DNA of 64,000 nt from contig NZ_CABVPX010000035.1 in NCBI RefSeq assembly GCF_902499125.1, positions 1-64,000 of the forward strand. The letters run 5' to 3'. The notes beneath the pieces are model-generated. The model did not search any database and was not told where the DNA came from. It saw only the letters and a program-made list of their open reading frames with translations. Position 1 is the first letter of the stretch; each line of letters opens with the position of its first letter. Of the stretch, positions 8,714 through 16,313 are shown in pieces. The DNA comes from Burkholderia arboris. Lineage in GTDB: Bacteria; Pseudomonadota; Gammaproteobacteria; Burkholderiales; Burkholderiaceae. Position numbers and translations under genes: made by a program.

Positions 8714-10696
8714 ATGAATCAGACCGTCCGCAATTTCGTCGTGATCGATTCGATCCACGGCCCGTTCGTCATCAACCGGCATTGCGCACTGCAGGCGGAG
8801 GCGCTGATCAAGACAGGCCGGCCGCATATCCAGGGCGAACTCGACACGATCCTGCACGTGATCGATCAATTGCCCGACGGTGCAATCGCAGTGGACGGCG
8901 GTGCGAACGCAGGGCTCGTGTGCGTGCCGGTCGCGCACCGGCTGCGCGAGCGCGGCGGCCGCGTCTATGCGTTCGAGCCGCAACGCACGCTGTTCCACGC
9001 GCTCGGCGGCACCGTCGCGCTCAACCAGCTCGACAATCTCCATCTGCTGAACATGGGGCTTGCGGCCGCCAACGGCACGATGAAGGTGCCCGACGTCGAT
9101 TACGGTCAGGATGCCGACTTCGGGCAGGTTTCGCTCGTCGACACGCAAGCGTCGGGCGGCACGCCGACGCCGGTCGTCAGGCTCGATTCGCTCGGCCTGC
9201 CGCGGCTGGATTTCCTGAAGCTCGACATCGAAGGGATGGAAATCGACGCGCTGCATGGCGCGCGCCAACTGATCGAAACGCATCTGCCGTGGTGCTGGAT
9301 CGAATACTGGAAAGTCGGCGAAGCGCCGATCATCGACACGTTCGCCGGTCTGGACTACACGTTCTACCGGATCGACGGGCTGAACATGCTGTGCGTGCCG
9401 AACCCGCGCTGGGACCGGCAGCGCCTGCTGATCTCGGGCGAGCCGCTCACCGTCGGATCGACGGCCGAAAACGGCGCAGATGCCGCGGCGGCCGCGCCCG
9501 CGGATGCCGACGCGCCGGAAACGAACTGGAACCGCGCGCTCGACCACGAATCGCGCGGCGAGTGGGGACACGCGATCGATCGCTGGCAACGCGCGCGCGG
9601 CCGCGGGCTCGACGACGAAGCGATCGCGCTGCAGCTGGCGTCATGCTACGGCTTCGCCGGTGCGCCCGAGGCCGGGCTCGCGGCGCTCGACCATTTCGGC
9701 GATCCGGCCGCGCTGCCCGATGCCGCGCGCGGGCGCATCGAACTGGCGCGCTCGGCGCTGCTGCTGCGCGCCGGCCGGCGCGACGAAGCCGCGCGCGCCA
9801 CCATCGCCAGTGAAAACGTGCTGACAGCCGCACAGTTCGGGCTGCCGACAGCGCAGCTCTACCTGGGCCAGCCGTTGCATGGCAAGCGGCTGCTCGTGCT
9901 CAGCTACGGCGGCGTCGGCGACCAGCTTCAGTACGCGCGCTACCTGCATGCGCTCGACGCGCTCGGCTGCGCCAGCGTGACCGTCGTCGTGCCCGACGCG
10001 CTGACGGGCCTGCTGCGCCAGACGTTCCCGCGCATCGAATTCATCGGCGCGCACGGCGCGTGGGTCGACACGTCGCAGATCGCGCACGACTACTGGTGCT
10101 CGTTCCTGATGCTCGCCGCGCAGTTCGGCTACGCGCCGACGCCGGAAGGCGTGCCGGCCGCCTACCTGACGTGCCCGCCCGCGCATGCGGACGCATGGCG
10201 CGAGCGCGTGTCGCGCGACGGCCATACGCCCGGCACGCGCCGCATCGGGCTCAACTGGCGCGGGCGCGACGAAAGCGACGCGCGCTTCCATCGCGCGGCC
10301 AGCCTGCGCGACTTCGCGCCGCTTGCCCGGATGCACGGCTACGCCGCGTACTGCCTCAACCGCGACCTGTCCGCGCAGTCCGAGCAATCGGACCTGCCGG
10401 TCACCTTCCCGCATCAAGCGATCGGCGATTTCAGCGATCTGGCGGGGCTGATGCTTGCAATGGACGCCGTGGTGACCACCTGCACCGCGCACATCCACCT
10501 CGCCGGCGCGCTCGGCGTGCCGGCCGTGCTGCTGCTCAGCCCGAAAGCGGACGCACGCTGGGAAACCGGTTCGCGCACCGCGCTCTACCCCGGCATCCGG
10601 ATCGTGCGCGCCGCGCACGTCGGCCAGTGGGACGATGCGATCGACCGCGCGATGGCGCTCGTGCTCGGCGGTTTCGGCACGGATCGATCGACTTGA
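8714..10696 (+). CDS. Three-part protein: FkbM-type methyltransferase, TPR-like linker, GT9-like glycosyltransferase
   Basis: 660 residues, ATG 8714. N-terminal domain (about 50-240) is an FkbM-family SAM methyltransferase: AVDGGANAG (59-67) is motif I and KLDIEGME (169-176) is the characteristic FkbM motif. Residues about 265-350 are Ala/Leu-rich paired helices like TPR repeats (WNRALDHESRGEW). The C-terminal part (about 375-650) looks like the GT-B fold of heptosyltransferase-type GT9 proteins: LSYGGVGDQLQYARYL (about 394) and a final TAHIHLAGALGVPAVLLL segment. FkbM enzymes typically O-methylate sugars, and GT9 enzymes include the heptosyltransferases that modify AIDA-type autotransporters. 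One polypeptide could thus add and methylate a sugar. The substrate is inferred from context only. Confidence 0.8.
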   Translation: MNQTVRNFVVIDSIHGPFVINRHCALQAEALIKTGRPHIQGELDTILHVIDQLPDGAIAVDGGANAGLVCVPVAHRLRERGGRVYAFEPQRTLFHALGGTVALNQLDNLHLLNMGLAAANGTMKVPDVDYGQDADFGQVSLVDTQASGGTPTPVVRLDSLGLPRLDFLKLDIEGMEIDALHGARQLIETHLPWCWIEYWKVGEAPIIDTFAGLDYTFYRIDGLNMLCVPNPRWDRQRLLISGEPLTVGSTAENGADAAAAAPADADAPETNWNRALDHESRGEWGHAIDRWQRARGRGLDDEAIALQLASCYGFAGAPEAGLAALDHFGDPAALPDAARGRIELARSALLLRAGRRDEAARATIASENVLTAAQFGLPTAQLYLGQPLHGKRLLVLSYGGVGDQLQYARYLHALDALGCASVTVVVPDALTGLLRQTFPRIEFIGAHGAWVDTSQIAHDYWCSFLMLAAQFGYAPTPEGVPAAYLTCPPAHADAWRERVSRDGHTPGTRRIGLNWRGRDESDARFHRAASLRDFAPLARMHGYAAYCLNRDLSAQSEQSDLPVTFPHQAIGDFSDLAGLMLAMDAVVTTCTAHIHLAGALGVPAVLLLSPKADARWETGSRTALYPGIRIVRAAHVGQWDDAIDRAMALVLGGFGTDRST

Positions 10697-10715
10697 CGGG
10701 CTGCGCGAACAGGCC

Positions 10716-11204
10716 CTAGACCAGCACCCGGTCGCCGCTTTGCGCGGCGAACACACGGCCGTGCCGCCGCCCCACACGGGCGAGCACGGCGAAACAGCGG
10801 GCCGCCAGCCGGCCTGCGCCGCCGGATTGCCTGACGAGACTGTCGGATACGCCGCGCGCGATCGCCGAATCGTCGCCGCACGCGCCGGCGATGACGCCCG
10901 CGTAATAGTGCCGGGCCGCCAGTTCGCGGCCGCCCGCGTCGAGCGGATGCATTCGCTGAATGCGGCGCGCGACGGTTTTCAGGCCGTCGAGATAGGCCGC
11001 GACGTCGATCGGCGTATCGGTCGATTCGGCGCCCAGCTGCCACAGCATGTCGGCCAGCTCGGCGATCGCGACGAGGTCGCGCGCCTCGGTCGCCTGCGTG
11101 CCCGTACCGCCTCCGGCCTTCGTCCCCGCCATGCCCACGCCCCTTTGCGATGCGTCCCGCCACCGGCGCGCATCCCGCGCGCCGCCCCGCCGTTCCCGCG
11201 CCAT
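10716..11204 (-). CDS. Unknown protein translationally coupled to the EAL gene
   Basis: 162 residues if it starts at ATG 11204-11202, which overlaps the EAL gene's stop by one base (TGATG); 138 residues if it starts at ATG 11132. The overlap favours the first start and translational coupling. I do not recognise a domain. Residues of the shorter form are mostly helical: AIAELADMLWQLG, AAYLDGLKTVARRI, GRELAARHYYAGVIAG, ARCFAVLARVG. No signal peptide or membrane segment. The pairing suggests a partner or regulator for the phosphodiesterase. It converges with the FkbM/GT fusion gene 19 bp away. Confidence 0.6.
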   Translation of the reverse strand: MARERRGGARDARRWRDASQRGVGMAGTKAGGGTGTQATEARDLVAIAELADMLWQLGAESTDTPIDVAAYLDGLKTVARRIQRMHPLDAGGRELAARHYYAGVIAGACGDDSAIARGVSDSLVRQSGGAGRLAARCFAVLARVGRRHGRVFAAQSGDRVLV

Positions 11205-12079
11205 CAGGCTGCGGCCGGCGACCGCCATGTAAAGCGGATGCCCTGCGCCCACGCGACGCCGGCATCCACGATGATCTGCCGGTCGATCTCGCTCTCCACG
11301 CCTTCGACGACGACGTGCCGCGCACCTTCATGCGCAAACGCGATCAGCCTGCGAAACTGGTAGCGCCCGATCGCGTTGCGCTTGACCATCGACAGGATCG
11401 ACCGGTCGAGCTTCACGATGTCGGGATTGCCGACCACCAGATTGTTCAATGCACTGAAACCGACACCGAAATCGTCGATCGCGATCCGGCATCCGGCCTG
11501 CCGGAAGCGGTTCACGAACGACCGGCCCGCGACGGGATTCAGCGGCCCCGTCTCCGTGATCTCGACCACCAGCCGCGCCGCGACGGACGGCTCGCGCTCG
11601 AGCCGCCTGAAAATCGCCAGCCACGCGTCGTCGACGACCGCGCTCACCGCCGCGACGTTGCAACCGAACACGGCCGCCGGATCGGCCCGCAGCGCGTCGA
11701 TCGTCCGGCTGACCACCAGCCGGTCGAACCACCGCATCAACCCGAGTGCCTCGAGGCGCGGCAGGAACGTCAGCGGCGGCAGCGCCCCGCTCTCGCCCCA
11801 CCGCAACCGCGCCAGGCATTCCTGGTACAGCACGCCGCCCGACAAGTCGGACCGGCACACGGGCTCGCGCGCGAATCCGAGCCGGCTTTCCACGAAACTG
11901 CGTACCGACGCAAGGTCGGGGTGATCGTCGGGCGAGCCGAACACGAGATCGATTTCGTCGCGATTCGCTTCCCGATTCGCCTCCTGGCGAGCTTCGACCG
12001 CATTCATCCGGCGCTCCGGCAAATGGCGAGCCGCCAACGACGGCTCGACCTCAATACACATGCGGAGCGAGCCGACCAT
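11204..12079 (-). CDS. EAL-domain protein, probable cyclic-di-GMP phosphodiesterase
   Basis: 291 residues as the longest form; an inner ATG (MNAVEARQ, residue 24) is an alternative start. The EAL domain fills about 55-285. The signature is ECL instead of EAL (YQECLARLRW). Other conserved residues are present: Asn in CNVAAVSA, ITETG (metal-binding Glu), DDFGVGFS (Asp pair), KLDRS (Lys), EGVES (Glu) and AQGI near the end. The catalytic set therefore looks intact despite the unusual first motif, and activity is plausible but not certain. There is no sensory or membrane domain. Lowering c-di-GMP normally shifts cells from adhesion to motility, which fits a position inside an adhesin locus. Confidence 0.88.
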   Translation of the reverse strand: MVGSLRMCIEVEPSLAARHLPERRMNAVEARQEANREANRDEIDLVFGSPDDHPDLASVRSFVESRLGFAREPVCRSDLSGGVLYQECLARLRWGESGALPPLTFLPRLEALGLMRWFDRLVVSRTIDALRADPAAVFGCNVAAVSAVVDDAWLAIFRRLEREPSVAARLVVEITETGPLNPVAGRSFVNRFRQAGCRIAIDDFGVGFSALNNLVVGNPDIVKLDRSILSMVKRNAIGRYQFRRLIAFAHEGARHVVVEGVESEIDRQIIVDAGVAWAQGIRFTWRSPAAA

Positions 12080-12614
12080 GACGCGCTCCGCCGCCTACCC
12101 GGCCCATCCTGTTATGTCGATTTTTTCCGGGGAGCGTACTTTTCGCTTCGGCGCGCCGTCAAATTCGATATTTTCAACGATATTCGGTTACTGGAAATAC
12201 ACCATGCGCACGCCGTGCCGACAGTGCGACAGGTTACACAACGCAAATTACAGAACCCCAAAATCGAAAATGTTTATCTTTCTCTTCTAAACAGTTTTAT
12301 CCGAAACGAATTTTCCGCGATACGCCGATCCCACAAATCGGGAAATTTCCGATTGATCAGATAAATACTGCCCCGCCGAACGTCAGCCATGCCCGTTGTC
12401 TCGCCTTGAAACACCGGCCTCTGCACGAACCGCCACCCGCTGAAAACCTGCCGCCGCACCTCATTCGATCATTGCAGCATTCAATTTTCACGTTTCAAAC
12501 GATATTATTAAATTCCGAAACGGAATCAAGTATCGTTGAATCAATAATAGCAATTCCAATTATATGAAGATTATCGATTGAAACATTTTTAACAATCTTC
12601 AAGACTTGTTAACC

Positions 12615-12707
12615 TATAAAATTAATTCCGACGGACTTCCCTCGGAGCCGTCAATTTCGTGCCTTCGAAAACCGTCGAACCGATCGGGTTCGGCGGTTTC
12701 TTTTTTT
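12615..12707 (+). ncRNA. Candidate small RNA with two hairpins and a Rho-independent terminator
   Basis: Hairpin 1 is exact: GACGG-A-CTTC (12630-12639), loop CCTC, GGAG-CCGTC (12644-12652). Hairpin 2 is the terminator below. The segment follows an AT-rich stretch with TATAAA at 12615-12620 as a possible -10 box, though I cannot find a good -35 at the right distance. The expected RNA is about 80-90 nt. No + strand gene lies immediately upstream, so the terminator must serve an intergenic + transcript or act in reverse for the minus-strand gene ending at 12796. Confidence 0.35.
12669..12707 (+). terminator. Rho-independent terminator, + strand
   Basis: Stem AAACCGTCGAACC (12669-12681) with GGTTCGGCGGTTT (12687-12699), one G-T wobble, five-base loop, then TTTCTTTTTTT to 12707. 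It is the only hairpin with a strong U-tract that I found in the window. The A-rich side could also make it work weakly for the minus-strand DUF2827-like copy 4, whose stop is at 12796. Confidence 0.8.
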
Positions 12708-12795
12708 AACGGCATTATTTCGTCAGACATTAGGGCGGGACAACCCCGATGGCTGCCGGCGGTGCAATCGATGTGCGCCGCGGATAAATCGGGCC

Positions 12796-13938
12796 TTATG
12801 CGGACGTCGCGCCGACCAGATTCGCGAGCAGCGCGTCGTATTCGGCGACGAGCGCCGGATTCGCCGACGTGTAACGACCGAGAATCTCGCGCTGGCGCCG
12901 CGTATACGCTTCCCAGTCGTCGTCGTGCGTATGCAGCGCGCGCAGCAGCGCGTCGGCGCCCTGCTGCACGTCGTTGTCCGGATAGTAATAGCCGAGATCG
13001 GGGGCCAGGCTCGCGTTGTGCACGAGCGGATAGCCCTGCCAGCACACGTCGAAATAGAAATAGTTCAGCGGGTTCGACCATTGGTGCGACACGACGATGT
13101 CGGTCAGGTCGGCCAGGAACAGCGGCGTGTCGAAGCGACCGACGAAGCTCGCCTTGCCCGCGCGCACGATGTCGAGGTAATTCATCAGCATCACGAACTC
13201 GGCGCTGTCGTGCGCGAGGCGATCGGCGTTCGTCACGTGCGTGAAGCAGATCGCGTCGGGGTCGCGCCGATACGCTTCGTCGATGATCAGCATCGGATAC
13301 ACGCAGAACTTCACGACGTTGTGGTTCGGCTCCATCACGGTCAGCCGCTTGCCGGGCTCGCTGCGCGGCCGGTATTCGCCGCGCTCGGGCAGCGACTGTG
13401 CGCGAGCGCTCAGGAACATCGGATCCCACACGAACGGCACGACGCGCCCCGGGCAGCGGCGCAGCGACTGCAGGAACGGCAGCGACGACGGCGCGATCTG
13501 CGGAATCGCCCACACCTCGTCGTAGCCGCGGTTGATGAACAGCGAATCCCACAGCCGGCGGCCGAACAGCATCGACTCCATCGCATTGATGTACTCGACG
13601 CCGCAGCAATAGCTGACGAGCTTCGCGCCGCGCGCTTTCAGGTAGGCCGTCTGCTCGCCGTCGATCTGCCCGCCGAGCTCGATCACCACGTCGAGCGCAT
13701 CCTTCATGTCGGCGAACGCACGCGTGTCGTACACGTTGCGATCCCATGGCAATGCGTCGGTCAGCGGCACGTCGGTCGTGTTGACCAGCGTCACGCGGTA
13801 ACCGTGTGGCGACGCCATCAGCAGCTTCGCGAGGAACAGCGCGTTCTGCTTGATGCCGTTGATCCACAGGCTTTCGTCGGGGGCACGCAATCCGATCGTG
13901 ATACCGATGCGCAGGCCGTTCAGGACAGGAGACGTCAT
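12796..13938 (-). CDS. DUF2827-like putative glycosyltransferase, copy 4 (inverted)
   Basis: 380 residues from ATG 13938 (MTSPVLNGLRIG); an upstream extension to 14055 lacks family similarity and a ribosome site. Family motifs recur in altered form: SLWINGIKQN, VVIELGGQ, FINRGYDEVWAIPQ, PFVWDPMF, EPNHNVVKFCVYPML, SHQWSNPLNYFYFD, YPLVHNAS and GYYYPDND. It is the most diverged copy and lies on the opposite strand from the other three, divergent from the methyltransferase and GT34-like pair across a 278-bp gap. It is probably a different specificity within the same pathway. Confidence 0.75.
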   Translation of the reverse strand: MTSPVLNGLRIGITIGLRAPDESLWINGIKQNALFLAKLLMASPHGYRVTLVNTTDVPLTDALPWDRNVYDTRAFADMKDALDVVIELGGQIDGEQTAYLKARGAKLVSYCCGVEYINAMESMLFGRRLWDSLFINRGYDEVWAIPQIAPSSLPFLQSLRRCPGRVVPFVWDPMFLSARAQSLPERGEYRPRSEPGKRLTVMEPNHNVVKFCVYPMLIIDEAYRRDPDAICFTHVTNADRLAHDSAEFVMLMNYLDIVRAGKASFVGRFDTPLFLADLTDIVVSHQWSNPLNYFYFDVCWQGYPLVHNASLAPDLGYYYPDNDVQQGADALLRALHTHDDDWEAYTRRQREILGRYTSANPALVAEYDALLANLVGATSA

Positions 13939-14216
13939 CGTCGGCGGGATGGAAGGTTGGATGGGAATGGCATGGCGCAGTGTAGCGCGCGAAGCGCCGC
14001 CCGCGTCAAGCGGCGACGGCCAGCCCGGCATTCTAGCGGAGCGCCGGCCGCACACTGTCAGGGATGGTCAGCGCGCGGCCTGGACAGGCCGATCCGCCAG
14101 ACCGTTATGCGATACTCGTGCCACCCGCTGCATCGCCCGGCGGCCGGTGTTTTCGGGGCATTCGAGCGGGCAACGAACGACCACGCCGCACCACGATTCA
14201 AAGAAAGGCTGAAAGA

Positions 14217-14912
14217 ATGAAACACGATGCCGCGCAAGTCTTCCAGACAATCCACGACGAACAGGGGTGGCACTCGGAAGAAAGCGTGTCCGGGTGGGGT
14301 TCGGAGCTGAAAAACACCGCGCAGATCATTCGTGAGCTGCCCGGATTGCTGCGCCGCTTCGGCGTGCGTTCGATGCTCGATGCGCCGTGCGGCGATTTCA
14401 ACTGGATGCGCCATGTCGACCTCGACGGCATCGACTACATCGGCGCCGATATCGTGCAGAACCTCGTGGCGGGCAACCAGGCGACGTGGGCCGCGCCGAA
14501 CCGCCGGTTCGTGCATCTCGACCTGTTGCAGGATCCGTTGCCGGACGCCGATCTGATCCTCTGCCGCGACTGCCTGTTCCACTTTTCCCATGCGGACGTA
14601 TTCCGCGCATTCGAGCGTTTCGCCGCGACGAACGCGCGCTACCTGCTGACCACGACCTTCATCTATCGCAGCTATCCGCGCAACGCGGAAATCGCGACCG
14701 GCCAGTGGACGCCGATCAACCTCGAAATGCCGCCGTTCGATCTCGCCCCGCCACTGACGCTGATCGTCGAAGGCAGCAACGAATGCATCGTCTACGGAGG
14801 CGACCTCGGCACCGTGCCGATGTCCGATCGCTGCCTCGGCCTCTGGAGCATGGAGAGCATTCGCGAACGCGTGCGGCGCAGGCCGCTTCCCGGCGTCCGG
14901 AGCGCGCGATGA
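14217..14912 (+). CDS. Class I SAM-dependent methyltransferase
   Basis: 231 residues; ATG 14217 is preceded by AAGAAAGG (14201-14208), which decides against the longer upstream frame. Motif I is LDAPCGDFNWM (54-64), followed by DYIGADIV (motif II Asp) and DLILCRDCLFH (motif IV region) and then the FERFA helix. This is the compact layout of small-molecule or sugar methyltransferases. Its stop overlaps the start of the GT34-like gene by four bases (ATGA), so the two are translated together. It could methylate the sugar added by the partner enzyme; the substrate is not visible from sequence. Confidence 0.88.
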   Translation: MKHDAAQVFQTIHDEQGWHSEESVSGWGSELKNTAQIIRELPGLLRRFGVRSMLDAPCGDFNWMRHVDLDGIDYIGADIVQNLVAGNQATWAAPNRRFVHLDLLQDPLPDADLILCRDCLFHFSHADVFRAFERFAATNARYLLTTTFIYRSYPRNAEIATGQWTPINLEMPPFDLAPPLTLIVEGSNECIVYGGDLGTVPMSDRCLGLWSMESIRERVRRRPLPGVRSAR

Positions 14913-16231
14913 TCGTCCTCAGCCATTTCGGCCAGCACGCGCCCGCCAGCCTCGAGAATCATCGCTGGTACGCACAGCTTCACGGCTATCGTCACGAGAT
15001 CGTCGATGCGTCCGCGATGCCGCAGGTGCTGCCGTTGCGGCCGCTGCATCGCTATGAATCGCTGCTGCACGTGCTGCGCGGCGCACAGCCCGGCGAACTC
15101 GTGCTGCTGCTCGGCGAAGACGCGGCGATCATCGAACCCGTCGCCCTCGATCGCCTGATGGCCGGGCGCGACCTGCTGCTGGTCGACGCGCTCGCGCCGC
15201 CGCTGCCGCAGGTCGACGTGCAGATCTGGCGCAACACGCCGGACGTGCGTGCGATCGTGATGCGGCTCGTGCAACGCTGCAAGCTCGGCAGCGAGCCAAG
15301 ACTGACGTCGGAGGCCGCGCTGTTCGCGGATCTCGACACGCATCGCTACATGGCATTGATCGACGGGCTGTACGCGGTCATGCCGGCCGGCCCCGACCTC
15401 GATCCGATGTGGAGCCGCGCCCCGACGTTCGCGATCAGCATCGACGACACGCCGCGCGATCCCGACCGGAAAGGCGCGACGCCGCGTTTCCGCGACACGC
15501 TCGTCGCGTACGTCAACGGATGCCGCGCCGCCGGCCGGCCGATGTTCTCGTTCGATCACGATGCGGCGGCCACGCCGGACGAAGCCGACGAGCGCAGCAC
15601 GTACAACCCCGGCCGCCCGATCGCGGTGATGATGCTCTACACGCCGAACATCGGCAGCTATGCACGCGTCGCCGAACGGAATTTCCGGCGCTACTGCGAT
15701 GCGCACGGCTACACGCTCTACGTGCATCGCGACATTCCCGCCGAGATCGGGCTGAACGCGACGGGCAACTGGTTCAAGCCGTGGCTGCTGCATGCGTACC
15801 TGCAGCATCACGAATGGGTCGTGTGGCTCGATGCGGACGTGCTGATCGCGAACCAGCAGCAACCGCTTGAGCCGCTGCTCGAAGGCCGCGACTGGCTGCT
15901 CGCGCAGGACATCGGCCAGTGGGCGTTCAATTCGGGCGTGATGGCGTTCCGCCGCACCGAACGCAACGACACGATGCTGCGCGACCTGATGGCGACGATC
16001 GCCGCGCTGCACGACCGGTCGAGCGTCTATGCCAGCGATGGCGACCAGTTGCATTTCATCCGCGCGATGGAGCGCGACGGCCAACTGAACGGCGAAGGCG
16101 TGGCCGATCTCGTCAGCTTCAACACGCCCTGGCTGTTCCGCCGCGAGAGCAGCTACATCGTGCATTACTACGGGATGTGGTCCGCGATGCGCGCGCTGAT
16201 GATGGCGCACGACGACGGGCTGCTGCGCTGA
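14909..16231 (+). CDS. GT34-like glycosyltransferase with tandem duplicated domain, N-terminal copy degenerate
   Basis: 440 residues, ATG 14909 overlapping the upstream TGA. The C-terminal half (about 225-430) resembles the GMA12/MNN10 galactosyltransferase family (GT34): NFRRYCDAHGYTLYVHRD, KPWLLHAYLQHHEWVVWLDAD with the metal-binding DAD at 308-310, then WAFNSGVMAFRR and SDGDQLHF. The N-terminal half repeats the same order in weaker form: NHRWYAQLHGYRHEIVDA, HRYESLLHVLRG, ELVLLLGED (DxD replaced by GED at 69-71) and LMAGRDLLLVD. I read this as an internal duplication in which only the second copy keeps the DxD. No membrane segment is seen, so it is probably cytoplasmic. A hairpin follows the gene. 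Confidence 0.8.
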   Translation: MIVLSHFGQHAPASLENHRWYAQLHGYRHEIVDASAMPQVLPLRPLHRYESLLHVLRGAQPGELVLLLGEDAAIIEPVALDRLMAGRDLLLVDALAPPLPQVDVQIWRNTPDVRAIVMRLVQRCKLGSEPRLTSEAALFADLDTHRYMALIDGLYAVMPAGPDLDPMWSRAPTFAISIDDTPRDPDRKGATPRFRDTLVAYVNGCRAAGRPMFSFDHDAAATPDEADERSTYNPGRPIAVMMLYTPNIGSYARVAERNFRRYCDAHGYTLYVHRDIPAEIGLNATGNWFKPWLLHAYLQHHEWVVWLDADVLIANQQQPLEPLLEGRDWLLAQDIGQWAFNSGVMAFRRTERNDTMLRDLMATIAALHDRSSVYASDGDQLHFIRAMERDGQLNGEGVADLVSFNTPWLFRRESSYIVHYYGMWSAMRALMMAHDDGLLR

Positions 16232-16262
16232 CGCCTCGGCGTCAGCATCGAAGCCAGCCGTA

Positions 16263-16298
16263 CGATGCGCCGGCCGGATTCAACCGGCCGGCACATCG
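16263..16298. terminator. Long hairpin between converging genes
   Basis: CGATG (16263-16267) and GCCGGCCGG (16269-16277), loop ATTCAA, CCGGCCGGC (16284-16292) and CATCG (16294-16298). It lies between the GT34-like gene and the phospholipase gene, which converge, so it probably ends both transcripts. Confidence 0.65.
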
Positions 16299-16313
16299 TC
16301 GGGCCGGCTGACG

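Larger units (their letters stand above)
12080..12795. other. 716-bp AT-rich intergenic patch inside the adhesin locus
   Basis: From about 12120 to 12720 the base composition drops sharply against the GC-rich surroundings; 12470-12630 is the poorest part, with runs such as gatattattaaatt. No convincing ORF is present on either strand. The patch holds a candidate small RNA with two hairpins ending in a U-rich tail (12615-12707, separate entry). It separates the EAL gene from the inverted DUF2827-like copy 4. The composition could mark a recombination junction or simply a regulatory region. Confidence 0.6.

Noticed and set aside
7283-9589. 768-residue minus-strand ORF across DUF2827-like copy 3 and the FkbM gene
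   Set aside because: Arg/Val/Asp-biased antisense translation of two well-supported genes, with no motif.
12060-12459. Short ORFs in the AT-rich patch (+ strand 12060-12290, minus strand 12274-12459)
   Set aside because: No ribosome site, no domain, composition like random sequence.
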